From assembly GCF_023544445.1 (NCBI RefSeq), contig NZ_JALPVJ010000007.1:124001-188000 (forward strand): a DNA stretch of 64,000 nt. The letters are read 5' to 3'. Under the pieces are notes generated by a model. That model searched no databases. It saw nothing but the letters and a program-made list of their open reading frames with translations, and had not been told where the DNA came from. The first letter of the stretch is position 1; every line of letters starts with the position of its first letter. The position numbers and the translations under genes are program-made. Origin of the DNA: Actinoplanes sp. M2I2 (GTDB lineage: Bacteria; Actinomycetota; Actinomycetes; Mycobacteriales; Micromonosporaceae). Of the stretch, positions 1-8,766 are shown one piece after another.

Positions 1-1
1 G

Positions 2-1225
2 CGCCGCAACGACCTCGTCATCGCGCTCGTCGTCCTCGCCGCCGCGCTGCTCTACGTGATGCTCGCCCGCAGCGTCGGCCAGTTCGTCTGGGGCGTCGAG
101 CGCAGCGCGGCCGAACATCTGGCGTTCGCGTTCGCGATCTGTGTCCCGCTCGTCTGGCGGCGCAGCCATCCCGATCTCGTCCTGGTCATCACGGCCGTGG
201 TCTTCATCGCCGGCCAGGTGCGCGAGGCCCAGGAGATCCAGTTCGCCTCGGGCACGATCTTCGCGGCGATCTACGCGGCCGGCGCCTGGGGCCCCGACCA
301 CGGCCGGTCCCGCTGGCTGCGGGTCGCGGTCATCGGCGCCATGTTCGGCTGGCTCGCCGTCGCCTGGCTGATCGCCGTCGACCGCATCCCGGCGGACGCC
401 TTCCCGGACGGCACCGGCGAGCTGCCGCCACTGTTGTCCGCGCTGGTCAGCCAGGTGCTCGTGAACGTGGCGCTGTTCGGCTTCGCCTACTTCTTCGGCG
501 AGACGGCCTGGCTGTCGGCCCGCCGCGAGGCCGTGCTGGTCGAGCAGACCGAGCAGTTGCGCGTGGCCCGGGCCGCGGCCGAGGAGCGCGCCGTCGTCAC
601 CGAACGGCTGCGCATCGCCCGCGAACTGCACGACGTCGTGGCCCACCACGTCTCGGTCATGGGCATCCAGGCCTCGGCTGCCCGCCGGGCCATGGAACGC
701 GACACCGCCACGGCCCGCGACGCCCTGACCGCGGTCGAGGACGGCGCCCGTACGGCGGTCGACGAGCTGCACCGGATGCTGGGCGCGCTGCGGACCGCCG
801 ACGAGCCGGTGTCCACCCCGACCGCCGGGGTCGACCGCGTCGAGGAACTGCTCGACCGGGTCCGTGAGGCCGGGCTGACCGCCGAGTTCGCGATCTTCGG
901 CGACGCCGTGCCGCTGCCCGAGTCGACGTCACAGGCGGCGTACCGGATCGTGCAGGAGGCCGTGACCAACGCGCTCAAGCACGCGGGCGCGTCCACGGTC
1001 GACGTGCGGCTGCGCTACCTGGCCCGCGAGCTGGAGATCGACGTCGCCGACGACGGGCGGGGCGCCACCCGCGCCGGCGAGGGCGGGATGGGCCTGGTCG
1101 GCATGCGCGAGCGGGTGGCCCTGCTGGGCGGCGCGGTCGAGACCGGCAACCGGTCGGCCGGGGGTTACCGGGTGCGGGCCCGGCTCCCGCTGATCCCGGC
1201 GCAACGGGTGGGGGCGTCATCGTGA
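2..1225 (+). CDS. Two-component sensor histidine kinase, NarL/DesK type (5' end cut by window)
   Basis: This is a membrane sensor kinase that would autophosphorylate on His and pass the phosphate to the response regulator encoded next to it. The reading frame is open from base 2, and its first visible residues already form a membrane helix, so the true start lies before the window; the first in-window start (GTG at 56) would cut that helix. Several further hydrophobic segments follow up to about base 510. A coiled stretch leads to the HisKA_3 dimerisation motif ELHDVVAHH, with the phospho-acceptor His codon at 629. The ATPase domain shows an N-box (EAVTNALKHA), DDGRGA and GMGLVGMRERV. The stop overlaps the next start by 4 bp (GTGA), which implies co-translation. 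The signal sensed is unknown; in this family such pairs often sit beside ABC exporters, as here. Confidence 0.93.
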   Translation, partial: RRNDLVIALVVLAAALLYVMLARSVGQFVWGVERSAAEHLAFAFAICVPLVWRRSHPDLVLVITAVVFIAGQVREAQEIQFASGTIFAAIYAAGAWGPDHGRSRWLRVAVIGAMFGWLAVAWLIAVDRIPADAFPDGTGELPPLLSALVSQVLVNVALFGFAYFFGETAWLSARREAVLVEQTEQLRVARAAAEERAVVTERLRIARELHDVVAHHVSVMGIQASAARRAMERDTATARDALTAVEDGARTAVDELHRMLGALRTADEPVSTPTAGVDRVEELLDRVREAGLTAEFAIFGDAVPLPESTSQAAYRIVQEAVTNALKHAGASTVDVRLRYLARELEIDVADDGRGATRAGEGGMGLVGMRERVALLGGAVETGNRSAGGYRVRARLPLIPAQRVGASS

Positions 1226-1878
1226 TCCGGGTCCTCCTCGCGGACGACCACCGGCTGGTCCGCACCGGCTTCCGCGTCATCCTCGGGCTCGAGGACGACA
1301 TCGAGGTCGTCGGCGAGGCCGAGAACGGCGCCCAGGCCGTCGAGGCCACCGCCGCGCAGCACCCCGACGTGGTGCTGATGGACGTCGAGATGCCCGGCAT
1401 GGACGGCCTCGAGGCGACCCGGCGGATCGTCGCCGCCGGCGGTGGCCCGTCCGTGCTGATCCTGACCACGTTCGACCGGGACGACTACCTGTTCGCGGCG
1501 CTCGATGCCGGCGCCAGCGGCTTCCTGCTCAAGAACAGCTCACCGGAGTCGCTGGTCGAGGCCGTCCGGGTGGTGGCCCGCGGCGACGCGCTGCTGGCGC
1601 CCGAGATCACCCGCCGGGTGATCTCGGCCTTCGCCCGGCCAGGTCGCGCCCGGGCCGAACCCGGTGCCCGCCTGGACGAGCTGACCCCGCGCGAGCACGA
1701 GGTGCTCATCGCGCTGGCCGGGGGCGCCACCAACGCCGAGATCGCCGCCGCCCTGCACCTCGGTGAGACGACGGTGAAGACCCATGTGAGCCGGGTGCTG
1801 ACCAAGCTCGGGGCGCGCGACCGGACGCAGGCGGTCGTGCTGGCGTACGAGCTGGGGGTGGTCCGGCCCGGCGGCTGA
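1222..1878 (+). CDS. LuxR/NarL-family response regulator
   Basis: This 218-residue regulator is the partner of the preceding kinase. An N-terminal receiver domain has the acidic pocket near the start (ADDH), the phospho-acceptor Asp54 in the context VLMDVEMPGMDG, a conserved Thr in ILTTFDR and a Lys in LLKNSS. The C-terminal LuxR-type HTH reads LTPREHEVLIALAGGATNAE and continues into ETTVKTHVSRVLTKLG. The length is normal for the family. It starts with GTG overlapping the kinase stop. About 90 bp downstream an ABC exporter begins on the same strand, and this is its most likely target, by inference from the arrangement only. Confidence 0.95.
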   Translation: MIRVLLADDHRLVRTGFRVILGLEDDIEVVGEAENGAQAVEATAAQHPDVVLMDVEMPGMDGLEATRRIVAAGGGPSVLILTTFDRDDYLFAALDAGASGFLLKNSSPESLVEAVRVVARGDALLAPEITRRVISAFARPGRARAEPGARLDELTPREHEVLIALAGGATNAEIAAALHLGETTVKTHVSRVLTKLGARDRTQAVVLAYELGVVRPGG

Positions 1879-1965
1879 TCCTCCGCCGATCCTCCGCGAG
1901 GAGGACCCCGCGGGTCCTGCCCGGGCCGGACGCTTTCTCCGCTCCCGCCGCCTAGCGTCACAAGC

Positions 1966-2850
1966 ATGCTGAACGTCGATTCCGTCAGCCGCAGCTTCGG
2001 TGACCGGACTGTCCTGAAGGACGTGTCGTTCCCCGTGGGCAGCGGCAAACTGACCGGGTTCGTCGGCGCGAACGGCGCCGGCAAGACCACCACCATGCGG
2101 ATCATCCTCGGCGTCCTGGCCGCCGACTCGGGCGAGGTGACGCTGGACGGCAAGCCGCTGACCCGCGAGATCCGCCAGCGCTTCGGTTACATGCCGGAGG
2201 AGCGCGGTCTCTACCCGAAGATGACCGTGCAGGACCAGGTCGTCTACCTCGGGCGGCTGCACGGGCTCAGCAACGCCGCCGCCGCCGAGCGCACCACCAA
2301 GCTGCTCGACCGCCTCGGACTGGGCGAACGGGCCGGCGAGAAACTGGAGAAGCTGTCGCTCGGCAACCAGCAGCGCGCGCAGGTCGCCGCCGCGCTGGTG
2401 CACGACCCCGAGGTGCTGGTGCTCGACGAGCCGTTCTCGGGCCTGGACCCCATCGCGGTCGAGACGACGGCCGAGGTGCTGCGCGACCGGGCCGCCGCCG
2501 GTGTGCCGGTGCTGTTCTCGAGCCACCAGCTCGACCTGGTCGAACGGCTCTGCGACGACCTCGTGATCATCGCCGACGGGTCGATCCGGGCCGCCGGCGA
2601 CCGCGACGCGCTGCGTTCCCGGCACGCGCAGCCGCGCTACCACCTGGTGGTCGACACCGACGCCGGCTGGCTGCGCGACCAGCCCGGTGTCACCCTGCTC
2701 GACCTCGACGGGCGGCGCGCCGTCTTCGACCTGGACGCCGGCTTCGACGACCAGAAGGTGCTGCACGCCGCGCTGGAGCGGGGCCCGGTGCGCGCGTTCG
2801 GCCCGGTCGTCCCGTCCCTGACCGAGATCTTCCGAGAGGTCGTCCGATGA
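1966..2850 (+). CDS. ABC-2 exporter ATP-binding protein (NatA-like)
   Basis: This is the nucleotide-binding subunit of an ABC-2 type exporter and works at the inner face of the membrane with the following permease. The 294-residue protein has Walker A GANGAGKT (residues 34-41), signature LSLGNQQ (129-135) and Walker B VLVLDEP (149-155) followed by SGLDP. The last ~90 residues form the extra domain (DUF4162-like) common in NatA-type ATPases. The stop overlaps the permease start by 4 bp (ATGA), so the two subunits are translated together. The substrate cannot be told from sequence; Na+ or drug export is usual for the family. Regulation by the two-component system upstream is plausible. Confidence 0.93.
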   Translation: MLNVDSVSRSFGDRTVLKDVSFPVGSGKLTGFVGANGAGKTTTMRIILGVLAADSGEVTLDGKPLTREIRQRFGYMPEERGLYPKMTVQDQVVYLGRLHGLSNAAAAERTTKLLDRLGLGERAGEKLEKLSLGNQQRAQVAAALVHDPEVLVLDEPFSGLDPIAVETTAEVLRDRAAAGVPVLFSSHQLDLVERLCDDLVIIADGSIRAAGDRDALRSRHAQPRYHLVVDTDAGWLRDQPGVTLLDLDGRRAVFDLDAGFDDQKVLHAALERGPVRAFGPVVPSLTEIFREVVR

Positions 2851-3911
2851 GCACGTACGCCGCCGCCAAGGTCGTCGCCGCCCGCGAGATCCGGGTGAAG
2901 TTGCGCGACAAGACCTTCCTGTTCAGCACCGCGTTCTTCCTGCTGTTCTCGATCGCGGTCACGGTGCTCCCGGCCGTCTTCTCCGGCGGGCCCTCGTCGG
3001 TCGCGGTCGCCGATCAGGCCACGGCCGCCCGGCTGCAGCAGGCCGACCTCGAGGTACGGGTGGTGGCCGACGACGCGGCAGCCGAGAAGCTCGTCCGCGA
3101 CGGCGACGTGGACGCCGCCGTGCTCGCCGGCCCCGAGGTGATCGCCCTGCAGGACCAGCCCGGCTCGGTCGTCGAGGCGCTGAGCACGGCCCCGCCCGTA
3201 CGCATCCTGAAACCCGACGCGATCGACCCGTTCCTGGCCTACATCGTGCCGTTCGCGCTGGCCTTCGTCTTCTTCTTCACGTCGTTCCTGTTCGGACTGC
3301 AGATCGCCCAGAGCGTCACCGAGGAGAAGCAGACCCGGATCGTCGAGATCCTGGTGGCCAGCGTGCCGACCCGCGCGCTGCTGGCCGGCAAGGTGGCCGC
3401 GCTCGGCCTGCTGGCCTTCGTGCAGGTCGCGCTGATCGCCGTGGTCACGCTGATCGGCGCGCGGCTGGCCGGCCTCGACCGCGGGGTGCTGCACGTGCTG
3501 CAGCCGGCGATCGGCTGGTTCGTGGCGTTCTTCCTCATCGGCTTCGTGATGCTGGCCGCGCTGTGGGCCGGCGTGGGCGCGCTGGCCGCCCGGCCCGAGG
3601 ACCTCAACGGCGTCTCGCAGCCGGTGCAGATGGCCGTGATGCTGCCGTTCTTCGCGGTGATCTTCCTGGGTGAGAACGACCTGGCCATGCGGATCCTGTC
3701 GTACGTGCCGTTCTCGGCGCCCATCGCGATGCCGACGCGCATCTTCAACGGCGACGCCGCGGGCTGGGAGCCGTTCCTGGCGCTGGCCGTCATGGCCGTG
3801 ACGGCCGTGGTGCTGCTCGGCGTGGGCGCTCGGGTCTATGAGGGGTCGCTGCTGCGCACCAACGGCAAGACCTCGTGGGCGACGGCCTGGCGGTCGCGCA
3901 CGTCTGGTTAG
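2847..3911 (+). CDS. ABC-2 exporter permease (NatB-like)
   Basis: This 354-residue integral membrane subunit pairs with the ATPase encoded just upstream. It has one N-terminal membrane helix (about residues 30-52), then a soluble extracytoplasmic domain of about 70 residues, then five or so helices from about residue 132 onward, which is the ABC2_membrane_3 arrangement. The conserved cytoplasmic stretch SVTEEKQTRIVEILVASVP, typical of NatB/YhaP permeases, is present. The start is an ATG in the 4-bp overlap with the ATPase gene. No further gene of the operon follows; the next gene begins 110 bp away after a short repeat. Confidence 0.92.
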   Translation: MSTYAAAKVVAAREIRVKLRDKTFLFSTAFFLLFSIAVTVLPAVFSGGPSSVAVADQATAARLQQADLEVRVVADDAAAEKLVRDGDVDAAVLAGPEVIALQDQPGSVVEALSTAPPVRILKPDAIDPFLAYIVPFALAFVFFFTSFLFGLQIAQSVTEEKQTRIVEILVASVPTRALLAGKVAALGLLAFVQVALIAVVTLIGARLAGLDRGVLHVLQPAIGWFVAFFLIGFVMLAALWAGVGALAARPEDLNGVSQPVQMAVMLPFFAVIFLGENDLAMRILSYVPFSAPIAMPTRIFNGDAAGWEPFLALAVMAVTAVVLLGVGARVYEGSLLRTNGKTSWATAWRSRTSG

Positions 3912-3921
3912 CACGGTCCCA

Positions 3922-3985
3922 TCAGCGCCGCCTGGTCGGCGCCGCCCGGTTGGCGCTCGTCGGCGCCGCCCGGTCGGCGCCGACT
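3922..3985 (+). repeat. Short GC-rich tandem repeat, 24-bp period
   Basis: Between the permease stop and the oxidoreductase start the segment tcggcgccgcccggt is repeated at a 24-bp interval (about 3936 and 3960). A third, degraded copy precedes it at about 3922. No gene is seen here. It is probably replication slippage. Confidence 0.55.
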
Positions 3986-4020
3986 GGTGGTGGACCTCAC
4001 CTCCCGGGACAGGCAGGATC

Positions 4021-5007
4021 ATGGCCATGTCGATGCGATGGGGCATGACCGTTCCGCTGAGCGGGATCCCGCTGTCCGAGCACGCCCGGGTCTACCGGAC
4101 CCTGGCCGAGGCCGGCTTCACCGACCTGTGGAGCTCGGAGGTGGCCGGCTCGGACGCCTTCACCCCGCTGACGCTGGCCGCGGCCTGGGCCCCGGAGATG
4201 CGGCTGGGCACGGCGGTGGCGCCCGTCTTCACCCGCGGCCCCGGCCTGCTGGCGATGACCGCGGCCGCGCTGGCCGAGACGGCGCCGGGCCGCTTCCAGC
4301 TCGGCATCGGGGCGTCGTCCCCGGTGGTGGTCGGCGACTGGAACGCGGCCGAGTTCGCCGAGCCGTTCCAGCGCAGCCGCGACATGCTGCGGTTCCTGCG
4401 CTCCGCGCTGGCCGGCGAGCTGATCGACGGCGAGTTCGAGACCTTCTCCGTACGCCGGTTCCGGCTCGAGCGTCCACCGGCCGCGCCGCCGCAGGTGCTG
4501 CTGGCCGCGCTCCGCCCCGGCATGTTGCGCCTGGCCGCCGCCGAGGCCGACGGCGTGATCCTCAACTGGCTGTCCGCGAAAGACGTGTCGACGGCGCTGG
4601 CCGAGGTGAAGACCGACAAGCCGGACTTCGACGTGGCCGCGCGCATCTTCGTGTGCCCCACCGGCGACGCGGAGCACGCCCGGCGCATCGGCCGCCGCAT
4701 GATCGCGGCGTATCTGACAGTGCCGGCCTATGCCGCCTTCCACCGCTGGCTGGGCCGGGACGAGGTGCTGACCCCGATGTGGCGGGCCTGGTCGTCCGGC
4801 GATCGCAAGGCCGCCCTGGCCGCCATCCCCGACAAGGTGGTCGACGACCTGATCGTGCACGGCTCCCCGGCCGAGTGCCGGCGGCGGATCGAGGCCTACG
4901 TCAAGGCCGGCGTCACGGTCCCGGCCATGGCCCTGCTGCCGACGCCCGCGCTGGACTCCGGCGATCCGGCCGCGATCCTCGAGGTGCTCACCGCGCTGGG
5001 CCGCTGA
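4021..5007 (+). CDS. LLM-class F420-dependent oxidoreductase
   Basis: This 328-residue luciferase-like monooxygenase-fold protein probably uses coenzyme F420, as most actinobacterial members do. Supporting sequence: the N-terminal segment GMTVPLSGIPLSEH, the strand EAGFTDLWSSEVAGSDAFTP, ATAVAPVFTRGPGLLAMTAA-like core strands, and the F420-loop region FQLGIGASSPVVVGDWN. The C-terminal part has the family pattern PDKVVDDLIVHGSPAECRRR, often seen in LLM oxidoreductases that police substrate access. I chose the ATG at 4021; a second in-frame ATG at 4027 is possible. Starts further upstream would overlap the permease gene and lack homology-like sequence. The substrate is unknown. Confidence 0.88.
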   Translation: MAMSMRWGMTVPLSGIPLSEHARVYRTLAEAGFTDLWSSEVAGSDAFTPLTLAAAWAPEMRLGTAVAPVFTRGPGLLAMTAAALAETAPGRFQLGIGASSPVVVGDWNAAEFAEPFQRSRDMLRFLRSALAGELIDGEFETFSVRRFRLERPPAAPPQVLLAALRPGMLRLAAAEADGVILNWLSAKDVSTALAEVKTDKPDFDVAARIFVCPTGDAEHARRIGRRMIAAYLTVPAYAAFHRWLGRDEVLTPMWRAWSSGDRKAALAAIPDKVVDDLIVHGSPAECRRRIEAYVKAGVTVPAMALLPTPALDSGDPAAILEVLTALGR

Positions 5008-5124
5008 CGATCACCCGTACGTCGGCTTTGTCCGATTATTGGTTATCGCCGGCGGACGGCGCGTGGGAGCGCGCCCAGGTTTGGCCGTGCAGTGACTGCC
5101 CGTGGCGGGCGCGGGGAAACTACG

Positions 5125-5772
5125 ATGCGGCGCATGGCATTGATCCACAAGGCGACTCTGAGTCCCACCAAGGTTGAACTGCTGGCGGCGTGGCTCCCGA
5201 GCCGCCCGTGGTATCAGGGCGAGGCCGGCGCCCCGGTCGAGCGCGTGGCGTCCTACCGTTTCGACGACCCCGAGGGAGTCGTCGGCATCGAGACCCTGCT
5301 GGTCAAGGCCGGGAACGGCCCGACCTACCAGATCCCGGTGACCTATCGCGGAGGCCCGCTCGAGGGGGCCGACGAGTGGCTGATCGGCACGACGGAGCAC
5401 TCGGCGCTGGGCCGGCGCTGGGTCTACGACGCGACCGGCGAACTCGTCTACGCCGAGGCGCTGGCGCAGGCCATGCTGACCGGCAGCGGCCAGGCGCAGG
5501 AGTTCATGGAGGTCGACGGGCACCTCGAGCCTCGTCAGCCCAGCATGTCGATCACGACCAGCAACATCTCGACCGACTACGCCGAGGCCCGCGCGGTCAT
5601 CGCCATCCTGGGCACCGACGCGTCCGACCCCACGGTCATCCAGACCGACAAGCTCACCCTCACGATCCCCCGGGTGCTCAACCACGGCGTCACCTCACCC
5701 GGCGCGGTGCTGTTCGGCACCTGGCCGGGCCAGCCCGCGTCCGTTCCCCTGGCCTTCGCGAACCCGCGCTGA
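5125..5772 (+). CDS. Maltokinase N-terminal cap-like domain protein
   Basis: This 215-residue soluble protein resembles the N-terminal cap domain of mycobacterial maltokinase standing alone (the CG0192-related group). Family-like features are an opening MALIHKATLSPTK, the hydrophobic-acidic strand GIETLLVKAGNGPTYQIPVT, and the motif GTTEHSALGRRWVYD, which is typical of the cap. No kinase domain follows, so it is not a maltokinase itself. The start is ATG at 5125 with a ggggaaa ribosome site seven bases ahead; ATG at 5134 is an alternative. It stands alone and is followed at once by a strong bidirectional terminator. The biochemical role is not known; a link to trehalose/maltose phosphate metabolism is only by family. 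Confidence 0.7.
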   Translation: MRRMALIHKATLSPTKVELLAAWLPSRPWYQGEAGAPVERVASYRFDDPEGVVGIETLLVKAGNGPTYQIPVTYRGGPLEGADEWLIGTTEHSALGRRWVYDATGELVYAEALAQAMLTGSGQAQEFMEVDGHLEPRQPSMSITTSNISTDYAEARAVIAILGTDASDPTVIQTDKLTLTIPRVLNHGVTSPGAVLFGTWPGQPASVPLAFANPR

Positions 5773-5786
5773 GACCTCTGACAAAC

Positions 5787-5820
5787 GAAAAGGGCGCTCC
5801 CAGCTGGGAGCGCCCTTTTC
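5787..5820. terminator. Perfect palindromic bidirectional terminator
   Basis: A 34-bp perfect palindrome has 17-bp arms (gaaaagggcgctcccag and its complement). The A-run on one side and T-run on the other let it work in both directions. It sits between two convergent genes, the cap-like protein and the PadR gene, as expected for a shared intrinsic terminator. Confidence 0.9.
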
Positions 5821-5854
5821 CGTACGCGAGTTCGCTGGAGCGACGTTGCCTGTG

Positions 5855-6457
5855 TCACTCACCGTCGGCGAGGATGGCGTAAAGCTTGCGCTTCGTCTCG
5901 TTCAGGATCTCGAGGGCCCGCTGGCGCTGCTCGGGCGTGCCGTTGAAGCCGACCTGCTTGAGAGCGCCCATGATGCCGACCGCGGCGTCGCGGAAGTCCT
6001 GCACCTGCGACATCGTGTCGTCCCCGATGCTGGCCCAGGGCGGGTTCTCCCCCGCCGCCTCGGCCTCGGCCCGGCCGGCGTCGGTCAGGTGGTAGCTCTT
6101 GCGGCCACCCGCCGCCTCGGCCTCGATCAGGCCCTCGTCCTCGAGCATCTGCAGCGTCGGGTAGATAGAGCCGGGGCTGGGCCGCCAGATGCCGTTCGTG
6201 CGGGAGTCGAGCTCCTGGATCATCTCGTAGCCGTGCATGGGTCGCTCGAGCAGCAGCGCCAAGACGGCGACGCGGACGTTGGGCCGCGAGCCGCGCCCAC
6301 CCCGTCGCGGGCCACGCCCGCCGGGGCCGAACGGGCCGCCGGGACCGAAGCCACCGCTGCCGCCACCGAACTCGCCGGGGCCGCCGAACGGGAAGCCGGG
6401 CGGGAAGGTGAACCCGCGATGCCAGAAGCCCTGCGGGCCGTGATGGATGTTCCTCAT
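5855..6457 (-). CDS. PadR-family transcriptional regulator with Gly/Pro-rich N-terminal tail
   Basis: This 200-residue repressor has an unusual first ~60 residues rich in Gly, Phe, Pro and Arg (for example FPPGFPFGGPGEFGGGSGGF). The PadR winged helix follows: VRVAVLALLLERPMHGYEMI, then SPGSIYPTLQMLEDEGLIE and GRKSYHLTDAGR. The C-terminal ~70 residues would form the dimer helices. The ATG at 6457 has ggag 7-9 bases ahead. Upstream in-frame codons up to 6571 lie in the promoter region and were rejected. The gene is divergent from the GNAT gene, and the region between them carries an inverted repeat, so autoregulation is likely. The low-complexity tail could mediate DNA or protein contacts but its role is unknown. 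Confidence 0.9.
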   Translation of the reverse strand: MRNIHHGPQGFWHRGFTFPPGFPFGGPGEFGGGSGGFGPGGPFGPGGRGPRRGGRGSRPNVRVAVLALLLERPMHGYEMIQELDSRTNGIWRPSPGSIYPTLQMLEDEGLIEAEAAGGRKSYHLTDAGRAEAEAAGENPPWASIGDDTMSQVQDFRDAAVGIMGALKQVGFNGTPEQRQRALEILNETKRKLYAILADGE

Positions 6458-6458
6458 G

Positions 6459-6498
6459 ACTATCTCCGATCTGTTGGCGATAGTTAGACGATATATCG
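6459..6498. promoter_or_regulatory. Candidate PadR operator in divergent promoter region
   Basis: The AT-rich stretch just upstream of the PadR gene holds an inverted repeat actatc (6459-6464) / gatagt (6479-6484). Next to it is a perfect 10-bp palindrome cgatatatcg (6489-6498). AT-rich palindromes stand out in this 70% GC context. Position and symmetry suggest a site for the regulator itself; binding is inferred. Confidence 0.5.
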
Positions 6499-6581
6499 GC
6501 AATAGCTCGTCGACAAGTGATTCTTTGCTGGAAGGGGTCGCGAGGGGTGTGGACCGGGTCCGATCTGGCAATGTGATAGCT

Positions 6582-7421
6582 GTGCTGACGGTGCCGATTC
6601 GCCAGCTCGGTGAGTCCGAGCGCGCGCAGGTCGAGAGAGTCCTCGACCGCGACCCCTACGCCGGCGCTCAGCTCGCCGAGCGGGTGGCGTCGCACGGCCT
6701 GAGCTGGTGGCGGTCCGACGGGCGGATCTTCGGGTACGGGCCCGGCCGCCGCGTCGAGTCGATCGTCTGGTCCGGCGCCCATCTCGTGCCGGTCTGCTCC
6801 ACCCCGGCGGCGACCGCGGCGTTCGCCGAGCTGCTCGGCACCGAGCCCCGCATCTGCTCGTCGATCATCGGACGGTCCGACGCCGTGCTCGACCTGTGGG
6901 ACAGGCTGGGCGGGCACTGGGGCCGGGCCCGTGACGTGCGCCCGCATCAGCCGTTGCTGGTGGCCGACCGCGACCCGTCGATCGCGGCCGACCCCGAGGT
7001 CCGGCTCGTGCGGCCCAGCGAGGTCGACGCGCTCTTCCCGGCCGCGGTGTCGATGTATACCGAAGAGGTCGGGGTCTCGCCGCTGCTCGACGACGGCGGG
7101 CGCGGCTATCGGCGGCGGATCGCCGAGCTGGTCAAGGGCAAGCGGGCGTACGCGCGATTCCTCGGCGACCGGGTCATCTTCAAGGCCGAGCTGGCGATCG
7201 TGACGAACCGCACCACGCAGGTGCAGGGCGTGTGGGTCGATCCGGAGTTCCGCGGGCAGGGCCTGGCCGCGCCGGCGATGGCCGCGGTGGTGCGCGACGC
7301 CCTGCAACGCGTGTCACCCAGCGTGAGCCTCTATGTGAACGACTACAACACGGCAGCGCGGCGCGTCTACGCCAAGTGCGGCTTCGTGTCGGCCGGCTCG
7401 TTCGCCACGGTGCTCTTCTAG
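6582..7421 (+). CDS. GNAT N-acetyltransferase with DUF4081 domain
   Basis: This 279-residue protein has a DUF4081 N-terminal domain and a C-terminal GNAT fold. The opening VLTVPIRQLGESERAQVERV is typical of this actinobacterial family, which is why I chose the GTG at 6582; GTG at 6573 is an alternative. The acetyl-CoA loop reads GVWVDPEFRGQGLA, and the last strands read VSLYVNDYNTAARRVYAKCG. In Mycobacterium a GNAT gene of this type lies beside gcpE-rip-dxr (Rv2867c), and the neighbour here is ispG, which supports orthology, though the gene is now in the opposite orientation. The acceptor substrate is unknown. Confidence 0.88.
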   Translation: MLTVPIRQLGESERAQVERVLDRDPYAGAQLAERVASHGLSWWRSDGRIFGYGPGRRVESIVWSGAHLVPVCSTPAATAAFAELLGTEPRICSSIIGRSDAVLDLWDRLGGHWGRARDVRPHQPLLVADRDPSIAADPEVRLVRPSEVDALFPAAVSMYTEEVGVSPLLDDGGRGYRRRIAELVKGKRAYARFLGDRVIFKAELAIVTNRTTQVQGVWVDPEFRGQGLAAPAMAAVVRDALQRVSPSVSLYVNDYNTAARRVYAKCGFVSAGSFATVLF

Positions 7422-7465
7422 CCCGACCGCAAACCCGCCTCGGGAGGGGCGCCTTCATCCCGAAG

Positions 7466-7517
7466 GGGCCACAACGGGTAAGCCCGCCTCGGCGGGGCCG
7501 AATGGGCCACAACGGGT
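7466..7517 (+). repeat. 14-bp direct repeat near convergent gene ends
   Basis: The sequence gggccacaacgggt occurs at 7466-7479 and again at 7504-7517, a spacing of 38 bp, in the gap between the GNAT and ispG genes. The second copy runs straight into the terminator stem. It looks like a local duplication. Confidence 0.6.
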
Positions 7518-7544
7518 GAAGCCCCCGCCGAGGCGGGGGCTTCA
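7517..7544. terminator. GC-rich hairpin terminator between GNAT and ispG
   Basis: A 13-bp perfect stem (tgaagcccccgcc and its complement) with a 2-base centre lies between the convergent GNAT and ispG genes. There is no long T-run, as is common for actinobacterial terminators. It could serve either direction. Confidence 0.75.
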
Positions 7545-7586
7545 TCGGTGTAGGCGGCCGGCCGGCAAGCGCGCCGGCGGCGGCGG

Positions 7587-8759
7587 TCAGTGGACGGTGA
7601 CGGTCGGGCCGGGGATGAGCTCGCGCAGTTCGTCGGGCAGGTCGGCGCCCATCTGGTCGGCCAGGCGGAGGGCCTCCTCGACCAGGGTCTCGACGATGAT
7701 CGCCTCGGGCACGGTCTTGATGACCTGGCCCTTCACGAAGATCTGACCCTTGCCGTTGCCGGACGCGACTCCCAGGTCGGCCTCGCGGGCCTCGCCGGGG
7801 CCGTTGACGACGCAACCCATGACGGCCACTCGCAGCGGCACCGGGAAGCCCTCGAGCGCCGCCGTCACCTGCTCGGCCAGGGTGTAGACGTCGACCTGGG
7901 CCCGGCCGCAGCTCGGGCACGAGACGATCTCGAGACCGCGCTCGCGCAGGCCCAGCGACTCGAGGATCTGGTTGCCGACCTTGATCTCCTCGACCGGCGG
8001 GGCGGACAGCGACACCCGGATCGTGTCGCCGATGCCCTCGGCCAGCAGCGCGCCGAACGCCACCGAGCTCTTGATCGTGCCCTGGAACGTGGGGCCGGCC
8101 TCGGTGACGCCGAGGTGCAGCGGGTAGTCGCACTGCTCGGCGAGCTGCCGGTAGGCCCGGATCATGACGACCGGGTCGTTGTGCTTGACCGAGATCTTGA
8201 TGTCGCGGAAGCCGTGCTCCTCGAAGAGCGAGCACTCCCACAGCGCCGACTCGACCAGCGCCTCGGCGGTTGCCTTGCCGTACTTCTGCAGCAGGCGCTT
8301 GTCCAGCGAGCCGGCGTTCACGCCGATGCGGATGGGCACCCCGGCGTCGCCGGCCGCCTTGGCGATCTCTTTGACCTTGTCGTCGAACTGGCGGATGTTG
8401 CCCGGGTTGACCCGGACCGCCGCGCAGCCGGCGTCGATCGCCGCGAACACGTATTTCGGCTGGAAGTGGATGTCGGCGATCACCGGGATCTGCGACTTCT
8501 TGGCGATCGCGGGCAGCGCCTCGACGTCGTCCTGCGACGGCACGGCGACCCGGACGATCTGACAGCCGGACGCGGTGAGCTCGGCGATCTGCTGCAGCGT
8601 GGCGTTGATGTCGGAGGTCAGGGTGGTCGTCATCGACTGAACGCTGACCGGGGCGCCGCCACCGACCAGCACCCCACCCACGTTGATCTGCCGGCTGTGC
8701 CGGCGAGGCGCCAACGGCGGCGGGGGCACGGCCGGCATACCGAGACTGACAGCAGTCAC
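7587..8759 (-). CDS. ispG: 4-hydroxy-3-methylbut-2-en-1-yl diphosphate synthase (flavodoxin)
   Basis: IspG (GcpE) carries out the penultimate step of the MEP isoprenoid pathway, reducing MEcPP to HMBPP with a [4Fe-4S] cluster. The ~390-residue protein opens with the TIM-barrel segment [20 protein letters not shown]. It carries the cluster cysteines in SCPSCGRAQ (about 281 and 284) and [12 protein letters not shown] (about 316). I place the start at GTG 8759, which has an aggtga site seven bases upstream and gives the usual [17 protein letters not shown] opening; GTG at 8765 is the longest option. It lies 7 bp after the rip gene and is surely co-transcribed with rip and dxr, the last being another MEP-pathway enzyme. 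Confidence 0.97.
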   Translation of the reverse strand: MTAVSLGMPAVPPPPLAPRRHSRQINVGGVLVGGGAPVSVQSMTTTLTSDINATLQQIAELTASGCQIVRVAVPSQDDVEALPAIAKKSQIPVIADIHFQPKYVFAAIDAGCAAVRVNPGNIRQFDDKVKEIAKAAGDAGVPIRIGVNAGSLDKRLLQKYGKATAEALVESALWECSLFEEHGFRDIKISVKHNDPVVMIRAYRQLAEQCDYPLHLGVTEAGPTFQGTIKSSVAFGALLAEGIGDTIRVSLSAPPVEEIKVGNQILESLGLRERGLEIVSCPSCGRAQVDVYTLAEQVTAALEGFPVPLRVAVMGCVVNGPGEAREADLGVASGNGKGQIFVKGQVIKTVPEAIIVETLVEEALRLADQMGADLPDELRELIPGPTVTVH

Positions 8760-8766
8760 TTTCACA

